A stretch of 64,000 bases of DNA from SG8-4 sp964598225 (GTDB lineage Bacteria; Planctomycetota; Phycisphaerae; Sedimentisphaerales; Anaerobacaceae). Within the stretch, counting starts at the first letter, position 1. Each line of letters begins with the position of its first letter. The position numbers and the translations under genes are program-made. This document shows positions 22,640 through 31,858 of the stretch, piece after piece. The stretch covers positions 1-64,000 of the forward strand of contig CAZRBG010000010.1 in assembly GCA_964598225.1 (NCBI GenBank), read 5' to 3'. Below the pieces are notes generated by a model. That model did no database searches. It saw only the letters and a list, made by a program, of their open reading frames with translations, and had not been told where the DNA came from.

Positions 22640-23113
22640 TTTCCCGGACTCCTTTACTCGTCGTGCGTACCGCGTATCGCGTATCGCGTAGCACGCACGA
22701 CCAAATACGCAATACGACATTCACCCATTCAAAAACTTGCCGCTATTAAAGCACCTCCGCCCGAAAGATGCAACCATTACAAAAGCGAGCCACGAATTCA
22801 CACGAATTTACACTAATCTTCAAAGTCTTTGCCATGACTGCAATCAGTACTACAATCCATCAGAATGTTGTCTTTCGTGCACGTTCTTCAACTAACGGCT
22901 CTCTAACTTGCCGTGAAACGACATCTTACATCATATCTTCAATCCGCGTAATCCGCGAAACTTGTGCCATAGGTATCCGTGGTTTCAACTTCTATTAATT
23001 TTCCAATTTTGTCGTTCTTTTTGCTCCTGATTTTGATAAACTGAAGTGAATGTGTGGCACAGTGCACACGAGAGGCTATAGGCTGAGAATGAAACGGTTG
23101 CGAGCATACGCGG
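22640..23113. other. gene-free divergent region before the NTPase-TIR locus
   Basis: It holds an inverted repeat, gtcgtgcg at 22656-22663 with cgcacgac about 30 bases later, around three copies of the word cgtatcgcg. Similar wording (tgcgtactg/tacgcaatacgc) recurs at 41205-41280. The rest is AT-rich with no gene or known RNA. Confidence 0.45.
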
Positions 23114-23305
23114 ATGAAGAAAGATAAAGAATTCGATTGCGTGACGATGAAACGGGACATCCAGAACCAGATCCGCAATGAATTTGAGGGGATTCCGGAG
23201 ACCGAAGCCGGCCGGCTACAGATGCAACAAGTGGAACAAGACCCAATCCTCGGCCCTCTTTACAAACGTTTGGAAACCGAGAAGCAATCTACCATAAAGG
23301 AGTAA
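23114..23305 (+). CDS. small protein of unknown function upstream of the NTPase-TIR gene
   Basis: The 63-residue product begins MKKDKEFDCVTMKRDIQNQI and ends rich in glutamate and lysine. The opening resembles small (K)xFDCVxMKR proteins that I recall as antitoxin-like orphans in many bacteria, but I cannot name a family. It ends 49 bases before the NTPase-TIR gene on the same strand, so it may be co-transcribed and could be a regulator or partner of that protein. An internal ATG at codon 12 is possible. No good ribosome site precedes either. Confidence 0.5.
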   Translation: MKKDKEFDCVTMKRDIQNQIRNEFEGIPETEAGRLQMQQVEQDPILGPLYKRLETEKQSTIKE

Positions 23306-23354
23306 ATGTAACAGATTGAAAAATGTACCGGATACTTTCCAGGAGACTTTATAG

Positions 23355-24854
23355 ATGACACAAGAGCAACCTAAGCCCCCACGTCTCGAAGATGTGTTCA
23401 AGGTTAGTGGCGTTCCAACCTATACCTTCGTCGAACCAAAAAAATACACAAACCTGCTCCTAAATCTCAGAACCCCGGGTAGGTGTTTGGTGGTCGAAGG
23501 CCCGTCGGGTATCGGGAAGACCACCGCTGTAGAGAAGGCTCTCGGAGCCGTCGGCGTTGCCGGCCAGACCACGAAGCTGTCAGCCCGTCGTCAGGCTGAC
23601 CTTGAGTATATCGAGATTCTCCCTAAGACTTCGCAAGCCGGGATTGTGATGGTGGACGACTATCACAAGCTGCCTGTTAAGACGAAGGCATCGCTTGCTG
23701 ATTATTTGAAAGTCCTTGCCGATGCCGAGGATGACAAGACAAAGATCATAGTCTTGGGGATTAACCAAGCCGGAGACAGTCTTATCGAGTTTGCCACAGA
23801 CTTGGTCAATAGAATAGACGTGATTCGGTTTGAGACGGAGCCCGACGAAAAGGTCCGTGAGTTGCTCAGCCGTGGTGAGCAGGCGCTAAATGCAAAGCTG
23901 AATGTGTTTGATGAGATCGTCGCTGCGGCCAGCGGGAGCTTCTACTTGAGTCAGATGCTAGCTCGAGCAGTCTGCTTAAGTGCGAATATATTGGAGAAGA
24001 AAGAGGATCACGTCATTACAGATGTGAGTTTCGAAGCCATCAGTGCCAATGTATGGGATCGGCTCAGCATGTCTTTCCGGCGAAGAACTGAGGAGTTCTG
24101 CCGAGGTACGAAACTCAGAAAAGAGGGGCGCGCTCCTTACCTTCACATTCTCAACTGGCTTGCAACAGGAGAGTCTTGGACGCTTGATCTGCGTCACGCG
24201 ATTCGAAAGAATTCAACGTTGCGTGGTAGCGTCGGGCAGGTTGTTGACAAAGGATTCTTGCGCGCCCTAGTTGAGAGTAATGAAGAAGTCCGTGCAGTCC
24301 TGCACTACGACGAGTACTCAAAACAGTTGACCATTGAGGACCCGCAGTACCTCTTCTTTTTGCGCGGGATTCCTTGGCGCAAGTTCGCACATGACATTGG
24401 CTTCCTCTCGGTCGAATTCGACAGAAGGTACGACTTCGCGCTTTCATTCGCTGGCTCGGACCGCGACATAGCAGAAGCGCTTTTCAATAAGCTCGCGGCA
24501 TCTGAAGTGGAAGTGTTTTATGACAAGAATGAACAACATCGTATCCTTGCACAAGACGTGGAAGAGTATCTCCGCCCCATCTATCAGTCAGAAGCACAGT
24601 TTATCGTGGTCCTTCTTGGCCCGGCTTACCCGAAGAGAATCTGGACCAAGATCGAATCCGATGCCTTTAGAGAACGTCTGGAAGATGGCAATGTCATACC
24701 CATCTGGTTCTCGGACGCACCGCCTTCCATATTTGACTCGACACGAGAACGCGGAGGGCTCGACTTCGACAGAGTGGAAGATCACGATGCTCAGATCAAA
24801 TTACTTAGTGCCACATTGCTCAACAAGCTTGCGGAATCACGAGTCGAAAACTGA
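23355..24854 (+). CDS. P-loop NTPase with C-terminal TIR domain (candidate antiphage effector)
   Basis: The 499-residue protein has an AAA/STAND-like ATPase: Walker A GPSGIGKTT (about 49-57), Walker B IVMVDDYHKL (about 96-105), a sensor-like IIVLGINQAG and a helical region with winged-helix character to about 340. Residues 355-495 are a TIR domain: RRYDFALSFAGSDRDIAEAL, VEVFYDKNEQ, FIVVLLGPAYPKRIW and TKIESDAF, where the glutamate matches the NAD-cleaving residue of TIR enzymes. Sensor NTPase plus TIR is the plan of several abortive-infection proteins that deplete NAD+. AGGAG precedes the ATG. It stands with one small gene between unrelated neighbours, as islands of defence often do. I do not recognise a named system. 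Confidence 0.8.
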   Translation: MTQEQPKPPRLEDVFKVSGVPTYTFVEPKKYTNLLLNLRTPGRCLVVEGPSGIGKTTAVEKALGAVGVAGQTTKLSARRQADLEYIEILPKTSQAGIVMVDDYHKLPVKTKASLADYLKVLADAEDDKTKIIVLGINQAGDSLIEFATDLVNRIDVIRFETEPDEKVRELLSRGEQALNAKLNVFDEIVAAASGSFYLSQMLARAVCLSANILEKKEDHVITDVSFEAISANVWDRLSMSFRRRTEEFCRGTKLRKEGRAPYLHILNWLATGESWTLDLRHAIRKNSTLRGSVGQVVDKGFLRALVESNEEVRAVLHYDEYSKQLTIEDPQYLFFLRGIPWRKFAHDIGFLSVEFDRRYDFALSFAGSDRDIAEALFNKLAASEVEVFYDKNEQHRILAQDVEEYLRPIYQSEAQFIVVLLGPAYPKRIWTKIESDAFRERLEDGNVIPIWFSDAPPSIFDSTRERGGLDFDRVEDHDAQIKLLSATLLNKLAESRVEN

Positions 24855-25358
24855 TATCAAAAGGAGTGGGAAAGTAGAGTCACATATTTTCTTCAGCTTA
24901 TTCTTGCACCATGTGTCTGAAAAAAGATTTCACTTGAAAGTCTGCGATAAATATAGTATAGTATATAACTAAATAATTATGATAGAATGTAGAATACAGA
25001 ATTCAGGAGGCAGGATGGTATTTAACCGAAATATCCCATGGAGAAGTTTTTTTCTGCGTGCTCTGAGTTCTCGGCGGTTAATAGTAATATGAAAAAACAA
25101 AGCCAATTTTCGTGCTCTTGCGGCCCGATGGCATACAGCATCGAACGAGGGTGCCGGCGCTCTCGCCTCTACGCCCTGACGGGCACACTACGAACAGAAC
25201 AAGGGCGGGACGCCCTCGCTACGATACACTACGAACGGTCGGTTGAAATTGAGGGCTGATGTGATATACTGTGTGAGCAAATTGATAATGGGGTTTATGG
25301 GCCTGCGGGTGCAGGCGAATATCGTTTCAGGTGGACTGCTTAGAAAGGCGGTGAAGAA
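24855..25358. other. gene-free stretch after the NTPase-TIR gene
   Basis: These 504 bases are AT-rich up to about 25030. Around 25150-25240 they contain gagggtgccggcgctctcgc, then ctctacgccctgacgggcac, then gggcgggacgccctcgctac, a looser relative of the repeat in the rnpA end. No gene is supported on either strand. Confidence 0.45.
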
Positions 25359-27074
25359 ATGTTTAGATTGGCATCCATAATCGTGGTAACGCTGGGGATT
25401 TCGGCGATTCAGGCGGCCGAGCCGTTTCGGCTGGTTCTTACGGACGTGGAAGAAAACGTATTCAAGGAAACGGCGGAGATCAAGAGCAGCGAAGTTACGC
25501 CGAAAAGCCCCGCTTCGTGGTCGGTGCGCAAGTACGTACTTCACGGCGGCAGGCAGGAAGGCGTCGACGTCATCGAGGTCGATAACGGCAAGCTTCGCTT
25601 CACCGTTGTGCCGACGCGGGGGATGTCAGTTTACCGGGTGTACATGGACGGCCTGCGTCTCGGGTGGGATTCACCGGTCAAGGGGCTGATCCATCCGCAG
25701 TACATCGACCTGAGCTCGCGCCAAGGGCTGGGCTGGCTCGAAGGCTTCAACGAGTGGATGGTTCGCTGCGGCCTGGAGTTTTTCGGGGCGCCCGGCGAGG
25801 ACGAATTCATCGACAACACCGGCAAGAAAGCGATCATGGACCTGACGCTGCACGGCAAGATAGCCAACATACCGGCATCAAAGGTCGAAGTCGTCGTCGA
25901 GCGAGATGCACCCTATCGCATCAAAGTCCGCGGGCGGGTCGATGAGGCTTTTCTGAACGGCCCGAAGCTCGAACTATGGGCAGAGATTTCAACGGTTCCC
26001 GGCGAGGGCACTTTTCAAATTTCCGACACGGTAACCAACCGCAGCGCAACAGAGCAGGAGTTCGGTATTCTTTACCACAGCAATTACGGCCGGCCGCTCA
26101 TGGAAAAAGACGCCCGATTCGTCGCCCCGGCGCAGCAGGTCAAACCGGTCAACGATCACGCCGCTAAGGACGTCTCGAACTACGATACCTATCGCGGACC
26201 GGAGGCTGGATTCCCCGAGCAGGTCTATTGCCTGCGGTTGCGGGCCGACGACAACGACCGGACGAAGGTTATGTTGCGCAACGCCCAGGGCGACAAGGCT
26301 GTTTCGATGGCGTATTCCGTCGAGGAACTGCCCTATTTCACGCTCTGGAAGAATCCGGTTGCCGGCGAGGACGGCTATGTCACCGGACTGGAGCCGGGCA
26401 CTGGCTTTCCACACAACAGATCGGTCGAGCGCAAGTTCGGCCGCGTGCCGAAGCTCGGACCGCACGAGAGCCGATCTTTCACTATCGACTTTGCACTTCA
26501 CACCGATAAAGAAACCGTCAATGCCACAGCCGAAGAGATCGAACGAATCAGGGGCGGTCGTGAAACGCAAACAGACAAAGCACCTCTTGCGACAGACAAG
26601 CCAAGGCCCAAATTGAGCGATATCATCGAGAAAGCGAGAACATGGCGACCGGCATATACCTCCTGGCGCGGCAAGCCGGCCCCGGACTTCACATTAAGCG
26701 ATATCAATGGCAAGAAACACACTCTCAGCGATTATCGCGGCAAGGATGTCATCATCATCTTCTGGGCAACATGGTGCCGGCCCTGCCACATGGAAATCCC
26801 TCACCTGAAAGAACTGCGAAAGACAACCAGCGAGGACAAGCTTGCGATGCTGGCGATATCGAACGAGCGGCCCGGTTTAGTCGAGTCGTTCGCCGAGAGG
26901 GCAGAGATGAACTATACGGTCCTTACAAATCAAAGAGGGAGCATGCCGAGTCCGTACAATCAGGTAAACGCCATACCCAGCAGCTTCTTTATCGATCCCG
27001 AGGGCAGGATTAAGCTCGGCACGACGGGCCTTATATCGCTGGAAGAAATAAAGGGTATACTTGAGGCGGAATAA
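25359..27074 (+). CDS. DUF4432 (aldose-epimerase-like) and TlpA thioredoxin fusion, exported
   Basis: The 571-residue protein has a signal peptide (about 1-20). Residues 40-395 match DUF4432, an aldose 1-epimerase-like beta-sandwich: VVPTRGMSVYRVYMDGLRLGW, SPVKGLIHPQYIDL, GWLEGFNEWMVRCGLEFFGAP, FGILYHSNYGRPLM, and YFTLWKNPVAGEDGYVTGLEPGT split over the later part. Residues 432-570 are a TlpA/ResA-type thioredoxin: GKPAPDFTLSDINGKKHTLS, FWATWCRPCHMEIPHLKEL with a CxxC pair at about 473-476, and VNAIPSSFFIDPEGRI. The two parts act outside the cytoplasm, one on a sugar and the other as thiol reductase. Why they are joined is not known. AGGCGGTGA precedes the ATG. Confidence 0.82.
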   Translation: MFRLASIIVVTLGISAIQAAEPFRLVLTDVEENVFKETAEIKSSEVTPKSPASWSVRKYVLHGGRQEGVDVIEVDNGKLRFTVVPTRGMSVYRVYMDGLRLGWDSPVKGLIHPQYIDLSSRQGLGWLEGFNEWMVRCGLEFFGAPGEDEFIDNTGKKAIMDLTLHGKIANIPASKVEVVVERDAPYRIKVRGRVDEAFLNGPKLELWAEISTVPGEGTFQISDTVTNRSATEQEFGILYHSNYGRPLMEKDARFVAPAQQVKPVNDHAAKDVSNYDTYRGPEAGFPEQVYCLRLRADDNDRTKVMLRNAQGDKAVSMAYSVEELPYFTLWKNPVAGEDGYVTGLEPGTGFPHNRSVERKFGRVPKLGPHESRSFTIDFALHTDKETVNATAEEIERIRGGRETQTDKAPLATDKPRPKLSDIIEKARTWRPAYTSWRGKPAPDFTLSDINGKKHTLSDYRGKDVIIIFWATWCRPCHMEIPHLKELRKTTSEDKLAMLAISNERPGLVESFAERAEMNYTVLTNQRGSMPSPYNQVNAIPSSFFIDPEGRIKLGTTGLISLEEIKGILEAE

Positions 27075-27176
27075 GTGATCGCGGGAAACCCCCGTTCGAG
27101 ACCAACGAACGTGGAAGCGCCGGCCTGTCGCATTCAGGCAAAAATGTCAAAGCCAAGGCAGGCTCAGGACTATGAA

Positions 27177-28334
27177 CTACCGGTTCATATTCTCAACGGC
27201 ACGCTTCATCCGGTCGAGAGCCTCGGACAAAGTCTTTCGAGGGCAGCCGAAATTGAGCCTTACGTATCCCGGGCCGTGAAAATACCTGCCGTTGGAAAGC
27301 CCGACGCCTCCGCCTTCGGCGGACTCAAAGAAATGAGCCGGCGACGGAACTCCGAGGCCCCGCGCGTCGATCCATGCGAGATACGTTGCTTCGACCGGAA
27401 CCATTGATAAGCGCGGGATTCGCTCATTGACGAATTCATACACGAGATCCGCGTTGCCCCGCAGATAGTCGATCAGTTCGCTTCTCCAGTCTTCGCAATC
27501 GCGGAACGCAGCAAGAGTCGCGGCATATCCCAACGCGCCGGCGTTAGGGATGATTTCCTTGCGGTCGTTGATGAAGCTCTTTCGCAGTCGCTCGTCGGGA
27601 ATGACGGCAAAGGCACAATTGAGACCCGGCAGATTGAACGTCTTGCTGGCGCTCATCAGGGTCACGGTATCGGCGGCTATCTCATCGCTCAATGCAGCCG
27701 TCGGGATATGCTCGCCGCCGTCGAGTATCAAATCGCAATGCACCTCGTCCGAACAAATAACGATGTTGTGCCTGAGACACAGTTCGGCAACGCCTTGAAG
27801 TTCCCGCCGGCTGAATCTTCTGCCTACGGGATTGTGAGGGCTGCACAGAAGCAACAATCCGGACCGGGGAGATATCTCGCTCTCAAATCTTTCGACGTCG
27901 AAAGTGAAGTGGTTGCCCTCTCGCCGCAGCGGAATCGTTTTCAATTCCTTTCTGCTCAACTTCGGAGCGGACAGAAAAGGCGGGTACACCGGCGTAAAGG
28001 CCAGGACTTCATCCCCATCATCACCATACGCCCTGCAGGCAGCGTTCAGGGCCGGCACCAGCCCGGGGAGCCAGACAATCCAGGACGGCTTTACGCTCCA
28101 TCTGTATCTGGCCTGCAACCTGGCAACGACGGCGTCAACTAATTCTTCGCCGGGAACTGAATAGCCGAATACGCCGTGGTCCACACGCTTGTGCAAAACT
28201 TGAAGGACGGACGGAGGGGCCTGGAAATCCATATCGGCGACCCAGAGGGGCAGCACGTCCCGGCCCTTGTATTTATTCCATTTCAGGCTGTTCGTGTTGT
28301 GTCTGTCAATGACTCTGTCGAAGTCGTATTTCAT
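27177..28334 (-). CDS. MalY/PatB-type aminotransferase class I (cystathionine beta-lyase-like)
   Basis: The 385-residue PLP enzyme starts MKYDFDRVIDRHNTNSLKWN and KYKGRDVLPLWVADMDFQAP, diagnostic of the MalY/PatB branch. LLLLCSPHNPVGRRFSRREL and ICSDEVHCDLI follow, and SASKTFNLPGLNCAF contains the Schiff-base lysine near 230. It cleaves cystathionine or related C-S compounds to give a thiol, pyruvate and ammonia, in the cytoplasm. It is a single gene on the minus strand ending near the converging DUF4432-TlpA gene. Confidence 0.87.
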   Translation of the reverse strand: MKYDFDRVIDRHNTNSLKWNKYKGRDVLPLWVADMDFQAPPSVLQVLHKRVDHGVFGYSVPGEELVDAVVARLQARYRWSVKPSWIVWLPGLVPALNAACRAYGDDGDEVLAFTPVYPPFLSAPKLSRKELKTIPLRREGNHFTFDVERFESEISPRSGLLLLCSPHNPVGRRFSRRELQGVAELCLRHNIVICSDEVHCDLILDGGEHIPTAALSDEIAADTVTLMSASKTFNLPGLNCAFAVIPDERLRKSFINDRKEIIPNAGALGYAATLAAFRDCEDWRSELIDYLRGNADLVYEFVNERIPRLSMVPVEATYLAWIDARGLGVPSPAHFFESAEGGGVGLSNGRYFHGPGYVRLNFGCPRKTLSEALDRMKRAVENMNR

Positions 28335-28346
28335 TTAGACTGGAGC

Positions 28347-28368
28347 GGTGGGGCAAGCCCCACCCTAC
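28347..28368. repeat. GTGGGGC-TTG-CCCCAC-type dispersed palindrome, copy 3
   Basis: ggtggggcaagccccaccct lies 13 bases upstream of the PatB start, in the spacer to the folate gene cluster. Confidence 0.7.
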
Positions 28369-28447
28369 ATTTGTCTCGAATTGGAATTAAATCTTGGACA
28401 ACTTCCCGGCCGCCAATCAACAGCCGCCGCTAATTCGCCGGCCTCTG

Positions 28448-29404
28448 TCAATCGCTTCTGCTCTGCTGACAGAACCGGCTCATCAGCATCATGGCGTCAT
28501 TCATTTTCTCGGGCGAGCCGTCCATCTTGGCGAAGGCGTCCACCATCTTAACCAGCTCGGGATCCGCCGGCTTTATGCCGTACTTGTGCGCCGTATTAAC
28601 GATTGCGGCATCAAGTCCGTACTCCATCGCCTTTTCAATATAAGCCCGGCAGACGCCGACCTTGCGGGCCGGAAGATCGCGGAAGCAATTACTGACGCCA
28701 AGCGAACAGTGCACATCTTTCATCTCCGGATCGCTCTTGATCTTCTTGATCGTCTCGAACGCCCGGTACGTGTAACCCGGAACGCCCGGCTCCATCGGCA
28801 TATCAATCGCCAAGGGATATACGGTAGAGTCGAAGAAGATTTCCTCCGGTTTAAATCCGTACTTGCCCACCGCCGCGGCAAAAATCTCTTTCGCCAGAGA
28901 ATACAACTCATCGACCGAATGCGAGCCGCCCTCGCCTTCCGGCTTGTCCTCGCTCATGAGAAGACCGACAACGGCAAAGTCGTATTCCTTCTTCAACGGC
29001 AGAATATTGTCCATCGTGTATGTCTTTACCGAGTTCAGGAGCGGCTGCGCAATTTCGCCGTCGGTGTCGTGCCACTCAGTCAATCCGGCTTTCAGGACGT
29101 TGTCGTCGCTGCTGTCGATGCAGACGGGAACGCCACCGCCCCACTTGCGGACCAGCCGGACGTATTCGACCATCATATCGGCCGCCAGTTGTGGTTCGGC
29201 CTCGCCGAAAGCATCCAGATTGACCGCGATGTAGTCGGCGCCTTCGGCGGCTTGTGACTCGATTAGAGAGCGGATATAGTCCAGCGGCTCCGACGGCGTC
29301 GAATACGCATCGGGGCCAAGGTCGGCTAACTGCTTCATTACTTTACCGGTTTTAGGTATCGAGGCGTGGACCGCCTCGCCTATAGAGATCAGTGGTTTTT
29401 CCAT
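28448..29404 (-). CDS. pterin-binding methyltransferase-like protein (AcsE/MetH-type)
   Basis: The 318-residue protein fits the TIM-barrel pterin-binding (DHPS/MeTr) fold: PLISIGEAVHASIPKTGKVM, then GADYIAVNLDAFGEAEP, VPVCIDSSDDNVLKAGL and HCSLGVSNCFRDLPARK-type segments. The IDSS and GVSN motifs lie at the barrel ends that bind methyl-tetrahydrofolate in AcsE and MetH. It likely passes the methyl group made by MetF to a corrinoid acceptor. It is the last gene of the hdr-met operon, two bases after metF. No corrinoid protein gene lies nearby, so its partner must be elsewhere. Confidence 0.78.
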   Translation of the reverse strand: MEKPLISIGEAVHASIPKTGKVMKQLADLGPDAYSTPSEPLDYIRSLIESQAAEGADYIAVNLDAFGEAEPQLAADMMVEYVRLVRKWGGGVPVCIDSSDDNVLKAGLTEWHDTDGEIAQPLLNSVKTYTMDNILPLKKEYDFAVVGLLMSEDKPEGEGGSHSVDELYSLAKEIFAAAVGKYGFKPEEIFFDSTVYPLAIDMPMEPGVPGYTYRAFETIKKIKSDPEMKDVHCSLGVSNCFRDLPARKVGVCRAYIEKAMEYGLDAAIVNTAHKYGIKPADPELVKMVDAFAKMDGSPEKMNDAMMLMSRFCQQSRSD

Positions 29405-29406
29405 AT

Positions 29407-30327
29407 CTATACTTTCGGGCGCGGCAGTAGACCGGCCCGCTCCAGAATTACAGGTGTGATACTCTCCCAGCCGATCGGCATAAGATGTATGCCGGAGACT
29501 CCTTCCATATCCTTGATCTGTTCTATCATTTCGACAGAGATTTTAACGCCCTCTTCCTTGCGGTCCTCGGCCGATTCCATCCGGGTGATAAGCTCGTCAG
29601 GGATGCTCATTCCGGCGACATTGTTTTTCATGTATTTCAGCGCCTTGTGCGAGCGAACGGGCGTCAGTCCGGCAAGTATGTAGACCTTCTCATGAAGCCC
29701 CTCGTCAACGACCATCTTCATCCAGTCACCGAACTTCTTAATGTCGAAAATGCACTGAGTCTGAATGAAATCCGCACCGGCGGCGACCTTCTTCGCAAGG
29801 CGCATAACCCTGAACTCGAAGGGATCGGCAAAGGGATTGGCAACGGCCCCTATGAACAGCTTCGGCTCGTATTCCTTTATCTCATCGCCGCACTGGAACT
29901 GCTTATCGTCCCTCATCTTCCTGACCATCGCGATCAACTGCATCGAGTCCACGTCATAGACGTTTTTCGCATCGGGGTGATTTCCGAATGTCTGATGGTC
30001 GCCGGACAGGCAGAGCAGATTCTGCATCCCGAGTGCTGCGGCGCCCAGAATGTCTGCCTGCATGGCAAGCCGGTTTCGGTCTCTGCAGACCATTTGAATA
30101 ACCGGCTCGACGCCACACGACAGCGCGATCGCGCCGGCCGCGATGCTTGACATTCTTACTATGGCAGTCTGGTTATCGGTGATGTTGGCGCCGTCGACGT
30201 TGCCGATGCAGTGCTGAGCTTTCTTCTTTATTGCTTCAGGGTTGGCATTTTGCGGAGGCCCCAGCTCGGCGGTAACGGCAAATTCGCCGGCCGTCAGGAC
30301 CTTCTCCAGTCTGCCCGTTGATTTCAT
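29407..30327 (-). CDS. metF: methylene-tetrahydrofolate reductase, catalytic subunit
   Basis: The 306-residue protein has the MetF FAD-binding barrel: FAVTAELGPPQNANPEAIKK, GANITDNQTAIVRMSSIAAG, QMVCRDRNRLAMQADILGA, LCLSGDHQTFGNHPDAKNVY and AGADFIQTQCIFD with VYILAGLTPVRSHKALKY. It reduces methylene- to methyl-tetrahydrofolate. It overlaps metV by four bases and belongs to the seven-gene hdr-met operon, the arrangement known from acetogens such as Moorella, where MetF and MetV form a complex with HdrABC and MvhD. Confidence 0.92.
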   Translation of the reverse strand: MKSTGRLEKVLTAGEFAVTAELGPPQNANPEAIKKKAQHCIGNVDGANITDNQTAIVRMSSIAAGAIALSCGVEPVIQMVCRDRNRLAMQADILGAAALGMQNLLCLSGDHQTFGNHPDAKNVYDVDSMQLIAMVRKMRDDKQFQCGDEIKEYEPKLFIGAVANPFADPFEFRVMRLAKKVAAGADFIQTQCIFDIKKFGDWMKMVVDEGLHEKVYILAGLTPVRSHKALKYMKNNVAGMSIPDELITRMESAEDRKEEGVKISVEMIEQIKDMEGVSGIHLMPIGWESITPVILERAGLLPRPKV

Positions 30328-30992
30328 AACATCGCCTCTTCGAACTTAACCTTGCGTTGACCGGCGTCCGTGCTCGTCCGCCAGTCTTTAGGCTCGCGCA
30401 CCACTGTGAGATTGTCGAGTCTCTTGAGCTTTTTCAGCCTGTCGTAGATTAACTGCCAGACGCATTTCGTATCCTTGTCAACTTCACATACTCCGTCGGA
30501 CGATCCGCCGCAGGGGCCGTTGAGCAGCTTTTTTGCGCAGCGGGCAATCGGACAGATTCCCCCCGTCCATTCCAAGACACAGTTGCCGCAGCCGGCGCAT
30601 CTCTCTTCCCAGAGAGCGTGCTCGACGGGATAGCCCATGAATTTTGTATTCTGACCGGGAATGGTAATGGTATCCTCGTGCCTCTCGGACATAGTCTGTA
30701 CACCGACGCCGCAGGCTATCGACAGCACGGCTTCCGCGGAATCCACGTCCTCTTTCATGGCATCGATGAACTCGAACTCGCACTGTCGCTCCGGAGTGCG
30801 TTCGATTATTTCTATGGGGCTGCCCTGCTTCTGCCGAGCTATCTTTATTTGTGAAGCGAGAAGCTCGACCGCCTTTGCGCCGCCGGAAAAGCAGACAGTG
30901 ACGCACCCGCCGCAGCCCATCAGCATTATCTTTTCGTAATCCTTGATCGACTCGAGTATTTCTTCGAGCGGTTTTCGATCGGCTACAATCAT
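30324..30992 (-). CDS. metV: MetV, zinc-containing partner of MetF
   Basis: The 222-residue protein combines an N-terminal flavodoxin-like part (LMGCGGCVTVCFSGGAKAVE, SIACGVGVQTMSER) with a C-terminal cysteine-rich end (CAGCGNCVLEWTGGICPIAR and CAKKLLNGPCGGSSDGVCEV). This C-terminal MTHFR_C pattern defines MetV, which carries Fe-S clusters or zinc and links MetF to electron carriers. It overlaps hdrB and metF by four bases on either side, so the operon is translationally coupled. Confidence 0.87.
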   Translation of the reverse strand: MIVADRKPLEEILESIKDYEKIMLMGCGGCVTVCFSGGAKAVELLASQIKIARQKQGSPIEIIERTPERQCEFEFIDAMKEDVDSAEAVLSIACGVGVQTMSERHEDTITIPGQNTKFMGYPVEHALWEERCAGCGNCVLEWTGGICPIARCAKKLLNGPCGGSSDGVCEVDKDTKCVWQLIYDRLKKLKRLDNLTVVREPKDWRTSTDAGQRKVKFEEAML

Positions 30993-31858
30993 ATCAGAGC
31001 CCTTTCTCTGAGAAAATCATCCACTTCTGTCAGATGCTTGAGAAGGCCCAGCTCTTTGGGTTTAATCCCAAACGCCAGGCCCATAAGCTCCGTGAAGTAC
31101 ATAATTGGAATATTGAAATCGGTATTGAATTTCTCGTTTATCTGTGGCTGCCTGCCGTCAAGATTGGCATGGCACAAAGGACAACCGACGGCTATAACGT
31201 CGGCTTCAACCACCTCTGCATCAGCCAGAATCTTCTTTGTAAGCTCAAGAACTACATCAGTATTGGTCAATGCAAAGCTCGCCCCGCAACAGAAGGTTTT
31301 AAGGTTCCAGTCCACCGGCTCGGCCCCAAGAGCGGCCATCACCGATTCCATCTCCTGCGGATTCTCGAAGCCTTGTTTACCGGTGACTCTTGGCGGCCTT
31401 GTCATCAGGCAGCCATAGTAACATGCCACTTTAACGCCGCTGAGGCTGTGAACTACTTTTTCAGCCACGGCGTCGAGCCCTACCTTTTCCATAATCACGT
31501 CAAGTATGTGCAGGATATCCAGATTCTCAGGAACTTCAGCCGCAAGCACGTGCTCGACATCCTTCTTCATTTCCGCGTCCTTAAGCTTTTCCTGCGCGAA
31601 CTTCAAACGCGAATAGCACGATGCACAGGGAGCACAAATCTCATTAAGTCCCTCCGTTTGCGCCAGCACCATGTTCCGGGCCGGCAGAGCAACGGACATC
31701 AGCTCATCGCATTGGTGGGCCGGAGACGAACCGCAACAAATCCATTGGCTGACTTCCGCCAGCTCGACTCCCAACACATCGCATATCCTTCGAGTCGAAA
31801 TATCGTATTCGATGCCCGTCGCGTGCAATGAACAGCCTGGATAATAGCCTATTTTCAT
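30989..31858 (-). CDS. hdrB: heterodisulfide reductase subunit B-like (CCG domains)
   Basis: The 289-residue protein has two cysteine-rich CCG domains: PGCSLHATGIEYDISTRRIC with WICCGSSPAHQ, and CYYGCLMTRPPRVTG with FCCGASFALTNTD and GCPLCHANLDGR. In HdrB these hold the unusual non-cubane 4Fe-4S clusters. Here the subunit probably links the HdrC clusters to MetVF rather than reducing a CoM-S-S-CoB disulfide, since planctomycetes do not make those coenzymes. It overlaps hdrC and metV by four bases. Confidence 0.9.
   Translation of the reverse strand: MKIGYYPGCSLHATGIEYDISTRRICDVLGVELAEVSQWICCGSSPAHQCDELMSVALPARNMVLAQTEGLNEICAPCASCYSRLKFAQEKLKDAEMKKDVEHVLAAEVPENLDILHILDVIMEKVGLDAVAEKVVHSLSGVKVACYYGCLMTRPPRVTGKQGFENPQEMESVMAALGAEPVDWNLKTFCCGASFALTNTDVVLELTKKILADAEVVEADVIAVGCPLCHANLDGRQPQINEKFNTDFNIPIMYFTELMGLAFGIKPKELGLLKHLTEVDDFLRERALI

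Noticed and set aside
28394..29257. 287-residue plus-strand frame and similar long antisense frames across 29-37 kb
   Set aside because: They mirror the hdr-met operon genes on the minus strand and have no domains of their own.
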